From assembly GCF_011386835.1 (NCBI RefSeq), contig NC_088800.1, positions 3,224,001 through 3,288,000 of the forward strand: DNA of 64,000 bases, read 5' to 3'. Below are positions 35,266 to 46,688 of this stretch, piece after piece. A model generated the notes under the pieces. It ran no database searches and was not told the DNA's origin. It worked only from the letters and a program-made list of their open reading frames with translations. The position numbers and the translations under genes were made by a program. The DNA comes from Chrysemys picta bellii (taxonomy: Eukaryota > Chordata > Testudines > Emydidae). How positions within the stretch are numbered: position 1 is the first letter of the stretch; every line of letters begins with the position of its first letter.

Positions 35266-35790
35266 TTTGTGAGAGGAAATCCACATTGCCTTATGGGCTA
35301 AGGAGTCGTGATTCAATGAGAATCTTTCCTTTCATTTTTTAAAAGTAAGTTTCTTGCCCTCATAGTTATGCAGAAAAGCTCAGACATCAGAAGGCAAATA
35401 AAATAAACCCAACATTTATATTTTTTTCTTAAATCTCATGATTTTCAAAGCAATCTCATGCTTTTGGGTGGCCTGACTCATGAGTTTTGAGCACATGGGG
35501 TTGGCAACTCTGTGAATGACTTCGATTCTCTCTCACATTACAGTCCTCTCTTTACACCAAGCGTCTAAGAGCCTATACTAAATGGGAACTGGCTTCTTAC
35601 TCTTCCTTTGGTGTTGCATGTAGTTAAGAGACCGCAAAGACAAATGTCCACACTGCATTTTCAGGGATACTGCTGTTATGCTAATTACCTCTCCAGTCTT
35701 CCAGCATCACAATTAAAGGGATATTATCCATGTTTATAAACCTGATCCTTGACTTGGATTTTTAAAGGCATTTCCAGACATTAATCAGAG
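35266..35790. other. Unassigned sequence
   Basis: No gene recognised. The stretch ends where the Penelope-like tail begins. Confidence 0.4.
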
Positions 35791-36163
35791 CCTCACACTC
35801 TGGATAGAGACTGGGAATGGCTGGGTCATTACACTAATTGAATCTATTTTCCCATGTTCAGTATCCTCACGCCTTCTATGAGTCATCTCAATTATCACTT
35901 CAAAAGTTTTTTTTTCTCCTGCTGATGATAGCTTATCTCAATTGATTGGCCTCTTACAGTTGGCATGGCTACTCCCACCCTTTCATGTTCTCTGTATGTA
36001 TAAATATCTTCTTTCTGTGTGTTCCACTCTATGCATCTGATGAAGTGGGCCGTAGCCCACGAAAGCTTATGCTCAAATAAATGTGTTCGTCTCTAAGGTG
36101 CCACAAGGACTCCGGTTCTTTTTGCGGATAGAGACTAGCACGGCTGCTACTCTGAAACCTGTC
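35791..36163 (+). mobile_element. Penelope-like element tail, family 1
   Basis: This is a 3' terminal region without coding. It has 'gagactgggaatggctgggt', a T-run with 'ctcctgctgatgatagctta', a TATAAATA string near 35998-36005, the hammerhead-like block (36031-36074), 'gtctctaaggtgccacaagg', 'ttctttttgcggata' and the terminus 'ggctgctactctgaaacctg'. The second half reappears in both orientations at 52406-52600, and a related subfamily is at 48695-49040. The PLE assignment rests on the hammerhead block and on recognition of the family. Confidence 0.7.
36031..36074 (+). ncRNA. Hammerhead-ribozyme-like motif in a PLE tail
   Basis: The core is CTGATGA (36037-36043), one extra A (36044), a perfect 6-bp stem II GTGGGC/GCCCAC (36045-36050 and 36055-36060) with a CGTA loop, then GAAA (36061-36064). 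A minimal stem III can form from AGC and GCT around TTAT (36064-36073), leaving C36074 as the cleavage-site nucleotide after the required U. An extra A after A9 is known from a chrysanthemum viroid hammerhead. Stem I looks weak (36036-36031 against 36075 onward), so activity as a monomer is doubtful. Hammerheads are known in PLE terminal repeats. Confidence 0.55.
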
Positions 36164-36905
36164 GCTATGGCCAGTAACTCAGGAGCTGGTATCCTCATTG
36201 CTTGCTAGTTCTGTAAAAAGCAACTTCCAACAATTACCCCCTTATCTTGAGGAATCTAATAATTTGAGGGGGGGAGGGACACCAAGGATGAAAGGCCTCT
36301 CTCAGTCCTAGCATGCACAGCAGTGGAGAACGCAAACACACTTCTGCAGGAAAGCAAGACCTGGCGGAGGGCAAGGGCTGTGATTTACAGCAGCAATCCT
36401 CTCCAGCCCCGGCAGGTTCTCTGTTTCAATGTGAGAGAGAGGGAGGGGAGCAGGCCAGGTTGGGATGTACCACATGGTCCCAAGAGCAGCCCACATGGAG
36501 AAACTCCTGGCTTCTCAGAACTTTACCCACCTCTAGGAGCATCCTAAATACTCTTCTCACCACCTACTGCCACCAAAGGAGAGCTCTGGATATGTCATTT
36601 GGAGAGGAACAGGCAGGGGCTCTTTTGGTGTTGATCCCATCGCTCGTTCCAGGTGCTGCTTTTCTACTGCTTCAGAGAGCTCAGAGGATTGGCAGCTGCC
36701 TGCAATGGGTACAGCAGTGCAGACGTGGAGAAGGGTGGGGAAAGAACAACCAGTTTGATGCTCTGCCTGGGACCAAATAATGTATCTCCTTAATGTGGCC
36801 GCAAGGGCTGGAGATGTCCCAGGGGATGAGGGCGCCAACAATTCTCCAGACTCTTTGTTGTGTGATGATGTCCCCGAACAGGCCTGGTGAGTAAAGCCAG
36901 GTGGG
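36164..36905. other. Unassigned sequence
   Basis: No gene recognised. A 155-codon frame at 36313-36780 has no recognisable domain, and the opposite strand is also open. Confidence 0.4.
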
Positions 36906-37165
36906 CAGTGATGGCTGAGTGGTTAAGACATTGGATGGGGTTTCAGAAAATTGGGGTTCAATTCCTGGCTCTGTCACTGGCTTCCTGTGAGATCTTGGAC
37001 AAGTCACTTCATCTCTCTCTGTGCCGCAGTTCTCCATCAACAGAACGGAGGTAACAGCACTTCCTTTTCCCCCTCCCTTTGTCTGTCTCTGACTACGTAC
37101 AGAGCCTAGCACATTGGAATCTCACTTTTGATTGGGGCTCGTGGGCACCTATTGTAATACATAAA
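36906..37165 (+). repeat. CORE-SINE, near full length
   Basis: The tRNA-like head has 'gatggctgagtggttaagac' (A-box region) and 'ggggttcaattcctggctc' (B-box region). The CORE is 'tcttggacaagtcacttcat' with 'tctctctgtgccgcagttct'. The tail runs 'acagagcctagcacattgga', then 'ttgattggggctcgtgggca', and ends 'attgtaatacataaaag'. It is the most complete copy here and the reference for tail fragments elsewhere in the window. Confidence 0.85.
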
Positions 37166-37667
37166 AGAAGAAAAAGGAGGAGGAACTGAAGAAAAATAGG
37201 GAAAGGTTTGGGTCCACTGACTTCTCATGTTCTATGAAATTAGTTTCATGGCCTAGGTCTATAGACTTGTCACCCTGGCTCTTTCCACTCTGCTAGAGAC
37301 TGATTACGTCCCATTTAGAGGTCCCACTCTGGGTTAAATATTTCTCATGAACTGATCAAACCCGTTTTGCATTGCCCGCCGTAGCTACGCTGGCCTAAGA
37401 GGAGAAAAGTACCTTATCTCCCTTTGTCTGTGCATGTGGACAGAAGGCAAAAAGAGGAAGCACTTGAGAACCAACCGCATGTTTAAATATAAAATAGGCA
37501 AACAGGGTTTCTATTGTAAATTACTGCAAAATAATGAAACAAAAAGCTAACCATCATTAGTCAACGGCTATGTTGGGGAAGGGAAACGAGGCATAAATTA
37601 TCTGTTTGCTTTGACTGACTCACCATCACCAAACACACAAACACCTGTGCTCACAGCTATGTGCACA
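37166..37667. other. Unassigned sequence
   Basis: No gene or repeat recognised. Confidence 0.45.
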
Positions 37668-37775
37668 GGGTGAAATTCACCCCCATGCGGCGGGCCAGCG
37701 CAAGTACTCAAATTAGGGTTTGAGAGGTGTGCAGACTTTGGTGCTGGGCTCTCCGCACAGGAGTGAATTTCACCC
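37668..37775. mobile_element. Small foldback element (108 bp)
   Basis: The ends are 'gggtgaaattcacccc' (37668-37683) and 'gagtgaatttcaccc' (37761-37775), inverted copies of each other and each self-complementary (GGGTGAAATTCACCC). The interior is noncoding. Similar short palindromic units occur at 44361, 46579, 49165 and 53901 with different but related ends. No clear target duplication. Confidence 0.55.
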
Positions 37776-38289
37776 AGAATGCACTGGCGCCCAGCATCCC
37801 ACAAAATCTCACTCAGACATATGTCCAATGGAATAAGAGGGCAGCGCTCATGTTTGGTTCGCTAAGTTATTGTAAAAGAGAAATGAAAGAGTTTCGGCTT
37901 GGTCCTCAACATCCGGTGATGTTCCAGAGGGACACTCCGGCCTCCTGGAAAAGATGTGCAAATGGAAATATTTTTGTGGAGGGCCTTGTGTGTGTACCTG
38001 CAGAATGGAAGTCATCTACTGTGCACGTAACATCTTTTCTCCTGTGTATATATATACACACATATATTAGGGATGGGTGGATGGGTCAGATCAAAAAGAA
38101 TCCGCATTCCACTCACACACACACTTCACTATACATTGATCCAAGCCTTTTTGAGGCTGGAGAAAACATGGCCGGCTTTCACCCCTTCCCGCCATTCTTT
38201 TTCATTTGTGCACGTCCAGGTTCGTTATTGGAGCACAATTGCCAAAATGCCACCAGCACTCCTCCCTTCCCTGTCTCCCCAGGCCTCAG
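37776..38289. other. Unassigned sequence
   Basis: No gene recognised. A TGTATATATATACACACATATAT-type tract lies at about 38044-38067. Confidence 0.4.
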
Positions 38290-38400
38290 GGCTGGATAAG
38301 GCAGAGGCCTGACTGAGCCACACGATCCCGTTCCCATGACCTTCATTCTCCGCACCTCAGAAGGTGCTGAGGTTGTGAGTTCAAGCCTCACCTGGCGCAT
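38290..38400 (+). repeat. tRNA-like fragment with intact T-arm (SINE scrap?)
   Basis: 38375-38391 forms a perfect T-arm-like hairpin (GTGAG, loop TTCAAGC, CTCAC), which includes a B-box-like sequence. Just upstream is a 6-bp hairpin GCACCT/AGGTGC. No matching acceptor 5' strand is found at the correct distance, so this is not a tRNA gene. It may be the head of an old tRNA-derived SINE. Confidence 0.35.
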
Positions 38401-38413
38401 CAGCTTTCTTTAA

Positions 38414-38461
38414 GGGGGGGGAGGATAGCTCAGTGATTTGAGCATTGGCCTACTAAACCCA
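38414..38461 (+). mobile_element. Cry-SINE 5' fragment
   Basis: A G-run and then 'aggatagctcagtgatttga' and 'gcattggcctactaaaccca' match the first 40-45 bp of the Cry-SINE at 23623, including the A-box. The match stops abruptly after the anticodon-arm equivalent, so the body and tail are missing. Losing the 3' end is unusual for a SINE, whose losses are normally 5'. Confidence 0.8.
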
Positions 38462-39214
38462 ACCATGTGCCAATGCAGTGGTATATGAGTTTGGCATAAT
38501 TGCATTATTCAGGAACGATGAAGCTGCTATTGAGTTACCCATGTCATTCCAACAAGTGCCAGTAAGATCTTGATATCACTCTGAGCCATCACGTGCTCTG
38601 TTATGGAGAGTTAAAAAATTATTGGCACCACTGTATCCTGTTAAGAATGGTTTCCCTGGTACATTTGCCTGGCTGTCCCCACCTCAGAAGGATGCCTGAT
38701 GAAACAGGTACGTAAGTACTCTTCTACCCTTTTCTTACAAATGGTGAAATTTAGCCACCGAGGCTAAATAACTGGCCCAAGGCCACCGAGCAAGACAGTG
38801 TCAGATTCTCTGGGTTAGGATATTAGATTAAAATAATACACAAACTGAAGTACTAGATTTTATCAGATCTGCCCTGGGTGTACCAAGCCCGCCAGACTGC
38901 TAAATAATAAATAGCAGCCTATTATTATTTGTGAGACATGGCTAGAAAAGGTTAAACATCCTGCAAAATAAACAACTCTCAAAAGACACGTGGGGAGATA
39001 ATGTTTGTGTTTTTGTGTATTTACATATGTACAACAGTCCCTGTCTATGCTGTAGTCTGATAATTCAGAGATCAAAAGGACATCCTAGCATTTAAATGAA
39101 TTGTAAACACGGGATAGCGCTGTATTCATCTCTCTTTGAAATGTAGAGCACATAATCTGTGAATGGTGGAGGAACAAGCAAATGGCCTTATGTTAATTCG
39201 ATAGCTAAGTAACG
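38462..39214. other. Unassigned; small CORE-SINE scrap
   Basis: 38735-38800 resembles a reversed CORE-SINE ('ttacaaatggtgaaatttag', 'actggcccaaggccaccgag'). Otherwise nothing recognised. Confidence 0.4.
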
Positions 39215-39938
39215 GTGATGGACCTCCTTCAAAGTCATCCCCATTACCTTTTGTTCCCTGAGGAACACCCAACTTGTCAAAGAGGATATGAAATTTTATA
39301 AAAGATCCGTGGGTCCTGATTCTGTCATCTCAGATCTGCTTAGACTTCATCAGGGAAAGTTTGAGTCGCAAGACTGAGGTCCCAGTTATGTTGGTCCACC
39401 CTGAATATAATATTTGGACATTGGACTATAACCTATGAACTGAATTCCAAAGGAACTCTTTGCAACTACAAAGCTCACCATCTCTGCTGTGAATCTGACC
39501 CTCAATGAATTGAATTCATGTCTGTATGTATATTGATCTTTTAACCATTCTCTCGCTCTTAAATTTTAGTTTCGTTAATAAGAATTGGCTGTAGTATTTG
39601 CGTAAGATCTGGAATAGTCAATAACCTGGGAGGTAATGTGTCTGATCCTTTGGGATTGGTAGAACCTTTTCTTTTATATGATGAAATAAGATTTTCAGGA
39701 ATCTTCATCATTCTTGACCTAGGTACCTGGATGGAGGCCTGAGGCTGGATCACTTGAAGGGAACTGTGTTGTTGGACTTCTGAGTAACCAGTGAGGTAAT
39801 AAAGAAGCTGTTTTATGCTGGTTTGGTAAATCTAAGTATTGGAATATCCACCAGCTTTTGGGGGATTGTCTGCCCCGTTCTTTCCAGATCACCCTAATTG
39901 AGTGACCACAGCTGGCCCCCACTGGGACCCCGGTCACA
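39215..39938 (+). mobile_element. Candidate solo LTR or related dispersed repeat
   Basis: The words 'caactacaaagctcaccatc', 'tgtatattgatcttttaacc', 'aagaattggctgtagtattt', 'gatcctttgggattggtaga' and 'tggaggcctgaggctgg' belong to a turtle dispersed repeat that I recognise as LTR-like. It could run from TG near 39217 to CA at 39937-39938 (TG...CA ends). It has a TATAAAA at 39297-39303 and an AATAAAG near 39798. No gag, pol or env coding or second LTR is visible, and I find no clear target duplication. Confidence 0.4.
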
Positions 39939-41771
39939 TTATTATTATTACTGCTACTACCGCCTATGCATTTCTATAGAATTAATCAGAACAGCTCTCA
40001 ATTATACTGTGCTTACATAGTACCTCTCATCTCAGGATCTCATGCTGCTTTACAAACATTAAACCAATGCTGGAATTTTTGCCAACGGCAGAAAAGAAAA
40101 GGAAATCCCCCTGTCGCTGCCTGTGGTCTTTGCATGTCTCGTTCCTGCCACAAAGACGGTGATTGTGTGTGTGAAAAATACCTGAAATGTTTCAATTTGG
40201 GGGTTTCTCTGGTGTTTTATACACTCTGGGATTACAGGGCTCAGCTAAACACAGCCTCTTTCTCCAAGAACCTGACCTCAAGTGTCATGGCTGCCCTTGG
40301 TGGTCCTCAGAGGTAGGTTCAGCCAGTCAGGGCCCCAGAGGATCCGTCATACGACTTAGACTATTTGACCTCTGGCAAAATGTTTGGCCAAGGAAACCAC
40401 AGAATTGTTCTGGTTCTAAAAATTAGCACCTACCCAGCCAATAGTTTCACTTCTAGCTTAGCCAGGAATTTGTGGGCTGCCAAATCTCCAACCACGTGGC
40501 TGCATTTCCTCAATCAAGCCCACAACACCACAGAGCTTGGAAATGCAGCTCTGGCTGATGTCTGTGCTGACAACCTCAGCAGAGAAGCCATGGATGAGAT
40601 ACCAAGGTGATAGAGCCTTTTAACACCAAACAGAGAGAAATTAAGGGGGCAGGTAGGAAAGCGTGCCCTGGCACGTACCCACGCTGTACCTGCCCCATGG
40701 ATAAAGAGAGACTCCTAGTTTTCTAGGTTATCAATCCAGCTCCTATTACAAGCACGACATTCATGAACACAGTTGTTAGTGGTATTCAATATTATTTAGT
40801 AGTTTAGTAGTTTAAAGGAGGAGGAAGGAGTCTCTTCCTGGAATGTTGTGGAGGCTAAAATAGCAAATGGGGAATGGCCACACCTATAATTCTGGATTTT
40901 AACATTCAGCCAAGTGTGGGCTCGGACAGTTTCCCCTGCATCTGAGATATGCTTCGGCCAGGAGCGTTTTCCCCAGTGACTTAGCTACAGGTGTTTGGGA
41001 CACTCGGTGCTCAGAGCTCATCTGTAGAACAGTCAGTAGCGTTATGACAGACTGACAAGCCCCGCGCAGAGCAGCCAGTGTCGAGGGCCTGAGGTTCTTA
41101 AAAATGAATCTGGAAAGCTTCCCAGATTACACATCTGCCCATCTAATTTATACCTCAGAGGATGAGGAGGAACCGGGATGAAGGGGGAGGGGATTCTGAG
41201 GCTATTACATTTTTTCTCTGTGTGTAGCTGTGTAAGAAACATGGGAGCCTGCATCCCACACAACCTTCCCCACATCGGTAGGTCTGGGGCTCTTCTCTTT
41301 ACATCCCTACAAGAGGGACTTCCAGTCCCTGCGGTAGGTTCTTAGCCTTGCTACATGATATAAACACTGAGTCTCCTGCTGGGTTCTTTGACTCATTCCC
41401 AGGCCTTTCTTGCTAATAGCATTGCTGGCTACTGCCCTCTTTACTCACTGTTCTCTGCGGCGCCGTATAATGGAAAAATCTTGCACGTCCTCTGGGATCT
41501 CACTCATTTGCTTATTGTAAAGGGCCATTTTCTAAACTTTGGGCTAGCCCAGAAATTTGTAGCTCTCTCTAATCCTGTATCCTGCAGCTTGCTTGCAGCA
41601 TTCATGTTTTAAAAAATAATTTCCCAAGAGAAAGCAAAGTGGATGTTTCACCCAAATGTAGTTCTATGCCCAGGGGCCGGCCCTGGCAGCTAAAGTCAAA
41701 CTGCCACCCGTTCTGCTGAGAAGTATCGCAAAGGCCATTTCTTCAAGAGGAATGTGGGTGAAGATTTAAAA
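39939..41771. other. Unassigned sequence
   Basis: A short ATT run lies at 39939-39949. 40005-40065 has CORE-SINE tail-like words ('tacatagtacctctcatctc'). No gene recognised; frames at 39966-40610 show no domain. Confidence 0.4.
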
Positions 41772-41968
41772 TAATAAAAAAAAAAAATTAATGGAGATAT
41801 CCTATCTCCTAGAACTGGAAAGGACCTTGAAAGGTCATTGAGCCCAGCCCCCTACCTTCACTAGCAGGACCAAATACCCCAGATCCCTAAGTGGCCCCCT
41901 CAAGGATTGAACTCATAATCCTGGGTTTAGCAGGCCAATGCTCAAACCACTGAGCTATCCCTCCCCCC
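41772..41968 (-). mobile_element. Cry-SINE, full length, reverse orientation
   Basis: Read on the plus strand from tail to head: an A-run with 'ttaatggagatatcctatct', 'actggaaaggaccttgaaag', 'ccttcactagcaggaccaaa', 'agatccctaagtggccccct' and, at the head, 'ctgagctatccctcccccc'. The reverse complement has the A-box TAGCTCAGTGG. It is very similar to the copy at 23623-23828. Confidence 0.9.
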
Positions 41969-43265
41969 ACACTAACACTGCCCAGAGGGGCATGTCCCCT
42001 GGTGCAGCCCAGCTCATCCAGATGGTGCCTGGCCCTACTGCCTGCGGAGAAGGGGAAAGTGACCGTGAGGATATATGGAGCCTTCCCCCACCTTGTGCAC
42101 TGTGGGCAAAAGCCAGGCAGGATCGGTGTCCTTATGTGCAGTCCTGAGTGCTTCCCCTTAGCACTCTGGGACTACAAATCACCCCGCAAAGACAGGATGA
42201 GGAGGGGGAGCCATGCCCACTCACCCACTTTACCCCAGCCCATGGTGCAGACTGGCCCACCCAAAGAGGAGATGCTGCATTCTCCCCTTGCACACCCAGA
42301 GGGGGAGGGGGCTCTGTTGAGGCCAAGTTCCTCCCAGGGCTCCCCTGGGACAGTGCCCCCAGCATGGGTTAGTGCCCAAACAGCCCCATTGGCCTGTTTC
42401 CATCCTTGGACAGAGGCGCTCTCATCCCCACGCACCTGAGGGAGGGAGACAGCGTTGTCCCCTCTGTTATTATTCAGGTCAAACCACCGTGCCGTGTTTG
42501 AACAATTACATTTTATAATTAGCTGCAATTAGAGAGGAAGGAGCCCGCTGTGGTTTGGAAGCCTCCGTGATGGCTTTATCTGAAGCACAACTCCCCCGTG
42601 AGAAACCGGCATGGCCCTCGCCTCAGGCCGCAGCGATTCTTCCCTAGCCATTTTGGTTTCGAGGAGGGGGCCCGAGCCAGAACACCGACATGGCTGTTTT
42701 CGGTGTCACAGCGTGAGGCCTGGGAGCGGGAGTCCGTAGACCCATGCTCTGAGACTCCCTGCAGTGGGGGCGTTGTTGGTTTTTTTGGTTTTTTGTTTTT
42801 TTTTTGCAATGTAGACATACCCTTACAGGCCAGCGTTCCCCCCAAGCGCTCACGTCGTTCTCCAGTTCTCTGGTCTCCCTGGAGACATCCATTTAATACT
42901 CCAAACTCCGGAGTGAATGCTAGGTGGGACGTGCTCCTTGTTTTTAAGCTCCCATTCAGCTACCGGTCCTTTTCTTCTATCAATGCACCTTTAGCTCTTT
43001 CATAGCACACATCCCCACCTTCCCTCCCCCACTCTGCCGTGGGCTGGTGGGGGTCCTCTCTGACCACAATGCACCCGCTACATACGGCACATTCATTTGC
43101 TGAGTCTCTTGCAGGCACTGGTCACAGGCCTCAGTTACCCTTCTCCACAGAAAAGCAATCAGCATACGAAGGTTAGCTAATAGGAAGCGTGTCCATCATC
43201 ACACTGCTCTCTTTGCTTGTGTGTTGCATGCCTTTCTCCCACCCTTCATCTCTCTTTGTCCTTTC
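41969..43265. other. Unassigned sequence
   Basis: 42165-42185 has one half of the ACTACA..CCC motif. 42806-42826 has 'gcaatgtagacataccctta', similar to the end of the foldback element at 47589. A T-run lies at 42799-42805. No gene recognised. Confidence 0.4.
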
Positions 43266-43350
43266 AGAAGGGATGCTGTGAAGGGCAAGGGCCATGTATG
43301 GAAAGCACCTAGGAGATTTTGGGCGCCACCTAAATAAACAACAATAATAC
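43266..43350 (+). repeat. Possible CORE-SINE tail fragment
   Basis: 'atggaaagcacctaggagat', then 'gggcgccacctaaataaaca' and 'caataata', follows the order of the tail at 37100-37165. Weak. Confidence 0.35.
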
Positions 43351-43854
43351 GGATTATCTTGCATGTTTCTGTCAAAGCATTGGACGAGTCACTTAAAGGC
43401 CCCTAAGTGGCATGGCTGCTCAGGTAGTCTTGCAATGTAATTACACGGACACCATTCCAAGTTTATTGGCTTCCTATCTGCATGTGGGTGCAATTCAACA
43501 TGTTGGTCCAACTCTACGTAAAGTCCCCCATGGTATGGAGACTGGGCTGCCTTAGAGACTCTCTGCTCCCCAAACATGTCTTACCCTGGTGGCTAACCTC
43601 ATCTGAAGTGCTTTTGCGGACAGTCCCTACAGGTGCATTTCGTGGGGACTGAAGACGAGGGGGTTGGTCCACACGTGGAACCTCCTCGCTCTGGAAGTTC
43701 TCCAGGGAGCAGGTCTATTGACCCTCCAGAGTATAGTGGACGAAGCACAAGCATTTGCTTGTGGACATTTTACATACAATGATGGGGATGCAGGCAAGAG
43801 GGCTCATGTTGACACTGCCTACTGTAGATAGTCTGAGTCAGCGCCTGCTTGCAT
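43351..43854. other. Unassigned sequence
   Basis: No gene or repeat recognised. Confidence 0.45.
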
Positions 43855-44015
43855 AGGAACATAGGGGTCGCCAGACTGGACCAGACCCAGCTAACCCAAT
43901 CTCTTGTGTTTGACAGTGGTCAGCACCACATGCCTCAGAGGAGGGGGCAAGAACCTTGAAGTAGGTTGTTGCGGGATAATCTGCCCCCATGAAGGTCTCT
44001 CAGTTATAAATACTT
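43855..44015 (-). mobile_element. CR1 LINE fragment
   Basis: 'ataggaacataggggtcgcc', 'agactggaccagacccagct', 'gacagtggtcagcaccacat' is the reverse of the same CR1 subfamily as 9138-9405, but more diverged. Confidence 0.7.
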
Positions 44016-44360
44016 ATCTCTAGTATTTGGGGATGGGCTTCAGCCCTGAAACATGAGGTTTTGTTCCCTTCAGTCCATGTACCCAGAGACAAATCACAGG
44101 ACAAATAGTAGAGCAAAATCAAGAAATTTTCACGAGCTCTGGAAGTTGATTCCAATTGATCACTCTGAATGGAACCTGCTCATAGGGCACAGCGCTGTCT
44201 CTAACGCCTGGCTGTATTTCTTTACTTTAATATGTAGCCTCGTTGGCTATTTTGGCTGTGTGCTTCCTCACCAGAGCCCTTTGCTCTCCAGACCCACCTC
44301 ACCACACTGTGCATTTCCAATAGACAACACCACACAGAAAGAACATTAGAGCTTCAGTTC
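44016..44360. other. Unassigned sequence
   Basis: No gene or repeat recognised; a 98-codon frame (44053-44349) has no recognisable domain. Confidence 0.4.
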
Positions 44361-44481
44361 AGGGCCAGATCTGCCAGGCTCACTTATACTGAACAGACCC
44401 TCCTTGCAGTAGGACCTCAGCAGGGACACTGGCTTAGTAAGGTGCTACTGGACAGAGGTAGGGATGGCAGAATCTGGCCCT
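44361..44481. mobile_element. Small foldback element (121 bp), GGGCCAGAT ends
   Basis: Left end 'agggccagatctgcc' (44361-44375) and right end 'ggcagaatctggccct' (44466-44481) are inverted repeats with one indel. The interior is noncoding and partly self-complementary. Ends like those at 46579-46688. Confidence 0.65.
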
Positions 44482-46578
44482 TGCGTCCCTTCTTTCTTCT
44501 CACTACCAACCCAAGAGACTGTGGCCATAGAGTAAAAAAGGCCCTAAGAGGAAGAATGCTTTGGCGTTTGCTTTTCCCTGTCTTGCTTGTGCGGCCCTGC
44601 GCGCTATGGTGACTGCATACTGGGCAGCCAGTTTACAGGACCTGTGCTCAGCGGTGGCTTTCATTCCATAGCTCTGGTGGTCAGCATCCAAAAAGAGACT
44701 GGGTGAGAGCCAGAGGGCAGAGATCTGATCATAGCAAGGGTAGATCCTAAAGGCCTATGACAGTGCAATCGGCATAGTGTTCTTGGATTATTGCAGTCAA
44801 CAAGCCAAGAGATGAACCGGCCCTCTCAGCAGGAGAGCAGGCCAGGATGCTGCCAAGGGATAGGGCTGTTTTGACCATGAAAAGAACATGCTTGCTCAGC
44901 GGCAGCTGGAGTTGGGGACCAGGCTTGTAAAATCGTTAAGGAACGCCTGTCAGCACCTGAGGCAGGCTTGCCTCTAGAAGCCTCTGATGTTTGTCCTGCA
45001 GTGGGCTGTGGCAGAGACATGCCACAGAGTTTTTGTAACCGAGCAGCTTTCCAGCTCCGTCTGCCTGCCCCAGGAGGAAGGAGGTTCTAAATGTCACCAG
45101 CAAGGAGAGTGCTTATTCTCGCACATGACCCTTATTCTTGAAGCATTTTAAAGCTTTAGAGACATCTCCTCTGCCAGCATAACCACATTGCTGTCAGCTT
45201 TCTCTTAATGTTAGCAAGGAAAACATGTCACAATCTAATCAGTGGCAGAGATGGACTCAGAGTTACACGGCGACACCTGCACAGGGACCGTGGGACGCAG
45301 TCTGAAAGGGGGCAAGCCAGCTGACTAGACTTTCCACCAGGGTCTAGCTATTCCCACAGTAGTGATCTGATTTTCAGCTGGTCTAAGTGTCCACAGTTCC
45401 TATTGCATTTGGTGGGAACTGAGGGCACTGAGCGTATCTAAAAACCAGGCCAGAAGCGTAGAAAGCTACTGCTATAACACAACACAGCTGTGCAAAAAAC
45501 AAAACAAAAAAAGCACATTGTTTGTGAGCCCAGCAAGCCAATCAAAAGCTCCTAGGCCTGACTCTTGGGTGCAGCTAAGCTCGGCAGGAGCTGAGGCAGT
45601 GGGGTCAAAGATGGCTATTCCCCAGAGAAAGGTAGGGGGTCTGCTTGGTTTCTGCAGAGTTAGGCAATGAACTCCGTTTCAAAGACCCTTCTGAATTAAC
45701 CCTCCCTCACCCCCAGCTACCTGTCCACCTAACATTAACTGGAGCTGGAGTGTAACCATTGTGGATTCAGCAAATGTCTCAATCACCACTAAGACATTCT
45801 ACCTACAACACTTTGATGGCTTCCAAGTGACACAAACTGTAACTACCTCTTCCTAGATGCCCTCAAGCTACTTGTCTAAGCAGGGAACCATATCCCAGGT
45901 TGAGGCACGTTGGAAGGGAAAAGTATTCACTTCGGGTTTTTAATCAGTTTGTGGACCATTGCATTTTAATCAGTTTGTGGACCATTGCATTTCCCAATGA
46001 CATCTAGAGGTCTTGACACCAGTGCAAAATTCAGTCCTCGGTCTACTTACAAGACCCACTGACTTCACTGAGCGTGGTGTAGACATAACTACACTGGGCC
46101 TTGCCTGTCCACTCTCTCCCGTGTCTCATGCTATCATGTTGACTCAATTCCATGCCTGAAGTCACACAGACTTGCCAGGGATATGATCTATGCAGAGGTT
46201 CCCAGACATCTCTTCAGCGAGATCCCAATGTAAAAAAAGAAATACAAAGAAATGGAAGAGTAACTGCTTGAGCATTTCATATCTTGTTCCAGTACTAATT
46301 ATATGGGATCTGTCACTGACTTTAGACTAACCCAGGACCACTCCTTATTCTCCTACTGCCTCATACTGCTCTCCTAATCCTATAAGGCTCACACCCATCT
46401 CCCCTGGAACAACGGGTTAAACGCCATAGAGCTACACTAGCACGTATGGACCAGTATGGCACATAAATACCCTATCCAGTAACAGAAACCCAGCTAAGAT
46501 TCTGCTTTTCCAGAACTTCCCTCTAAGCATTTTTCCAAATGTCAGGCCCCAGTTTCTTCCTTCTTCTCTTGGTATTTA
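44482..46578. other. Unassigned sequence
   Basis: No gene recognised. It contains a 26-bp duplication (next entry) and, at 46020-46090, a decayed foldback-like motif. Confidence 0.4.
45938..45989 (+). repeat. Exact 26-bp tandem duplication
   Basis: The unit starting 'ttttaatcagtttgtggacc' occurs twice without a difference (45938-45963 and 45964-45989). Exact identity means a recent duplication or an assembly artefact. Confidence 0.9.
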
Positions 46579-46688
46579 CCAAGGGCCAGATTCTACCACT
46601 CTCACTCAGGCTGAATAGTACCTTGCTCCAGGAGTAGCTGAAAGGTGTTACTCAACATTAATTAGGGGATGGTGGATCTGGCCCTTGG
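46579..46688. mobile_element. Small foldback element (110 bp), CCAAGGGCCAGAT ends
   Basis: Left end 'ccaagggccagattctacca' (46579-46598) and right end 'tggatctggcccttgg' (46673-46688) are inverted repeats; the outer 13 bp are perfect. Same end motif as 44361-44481. Noncoding. Confidence 0.7.
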
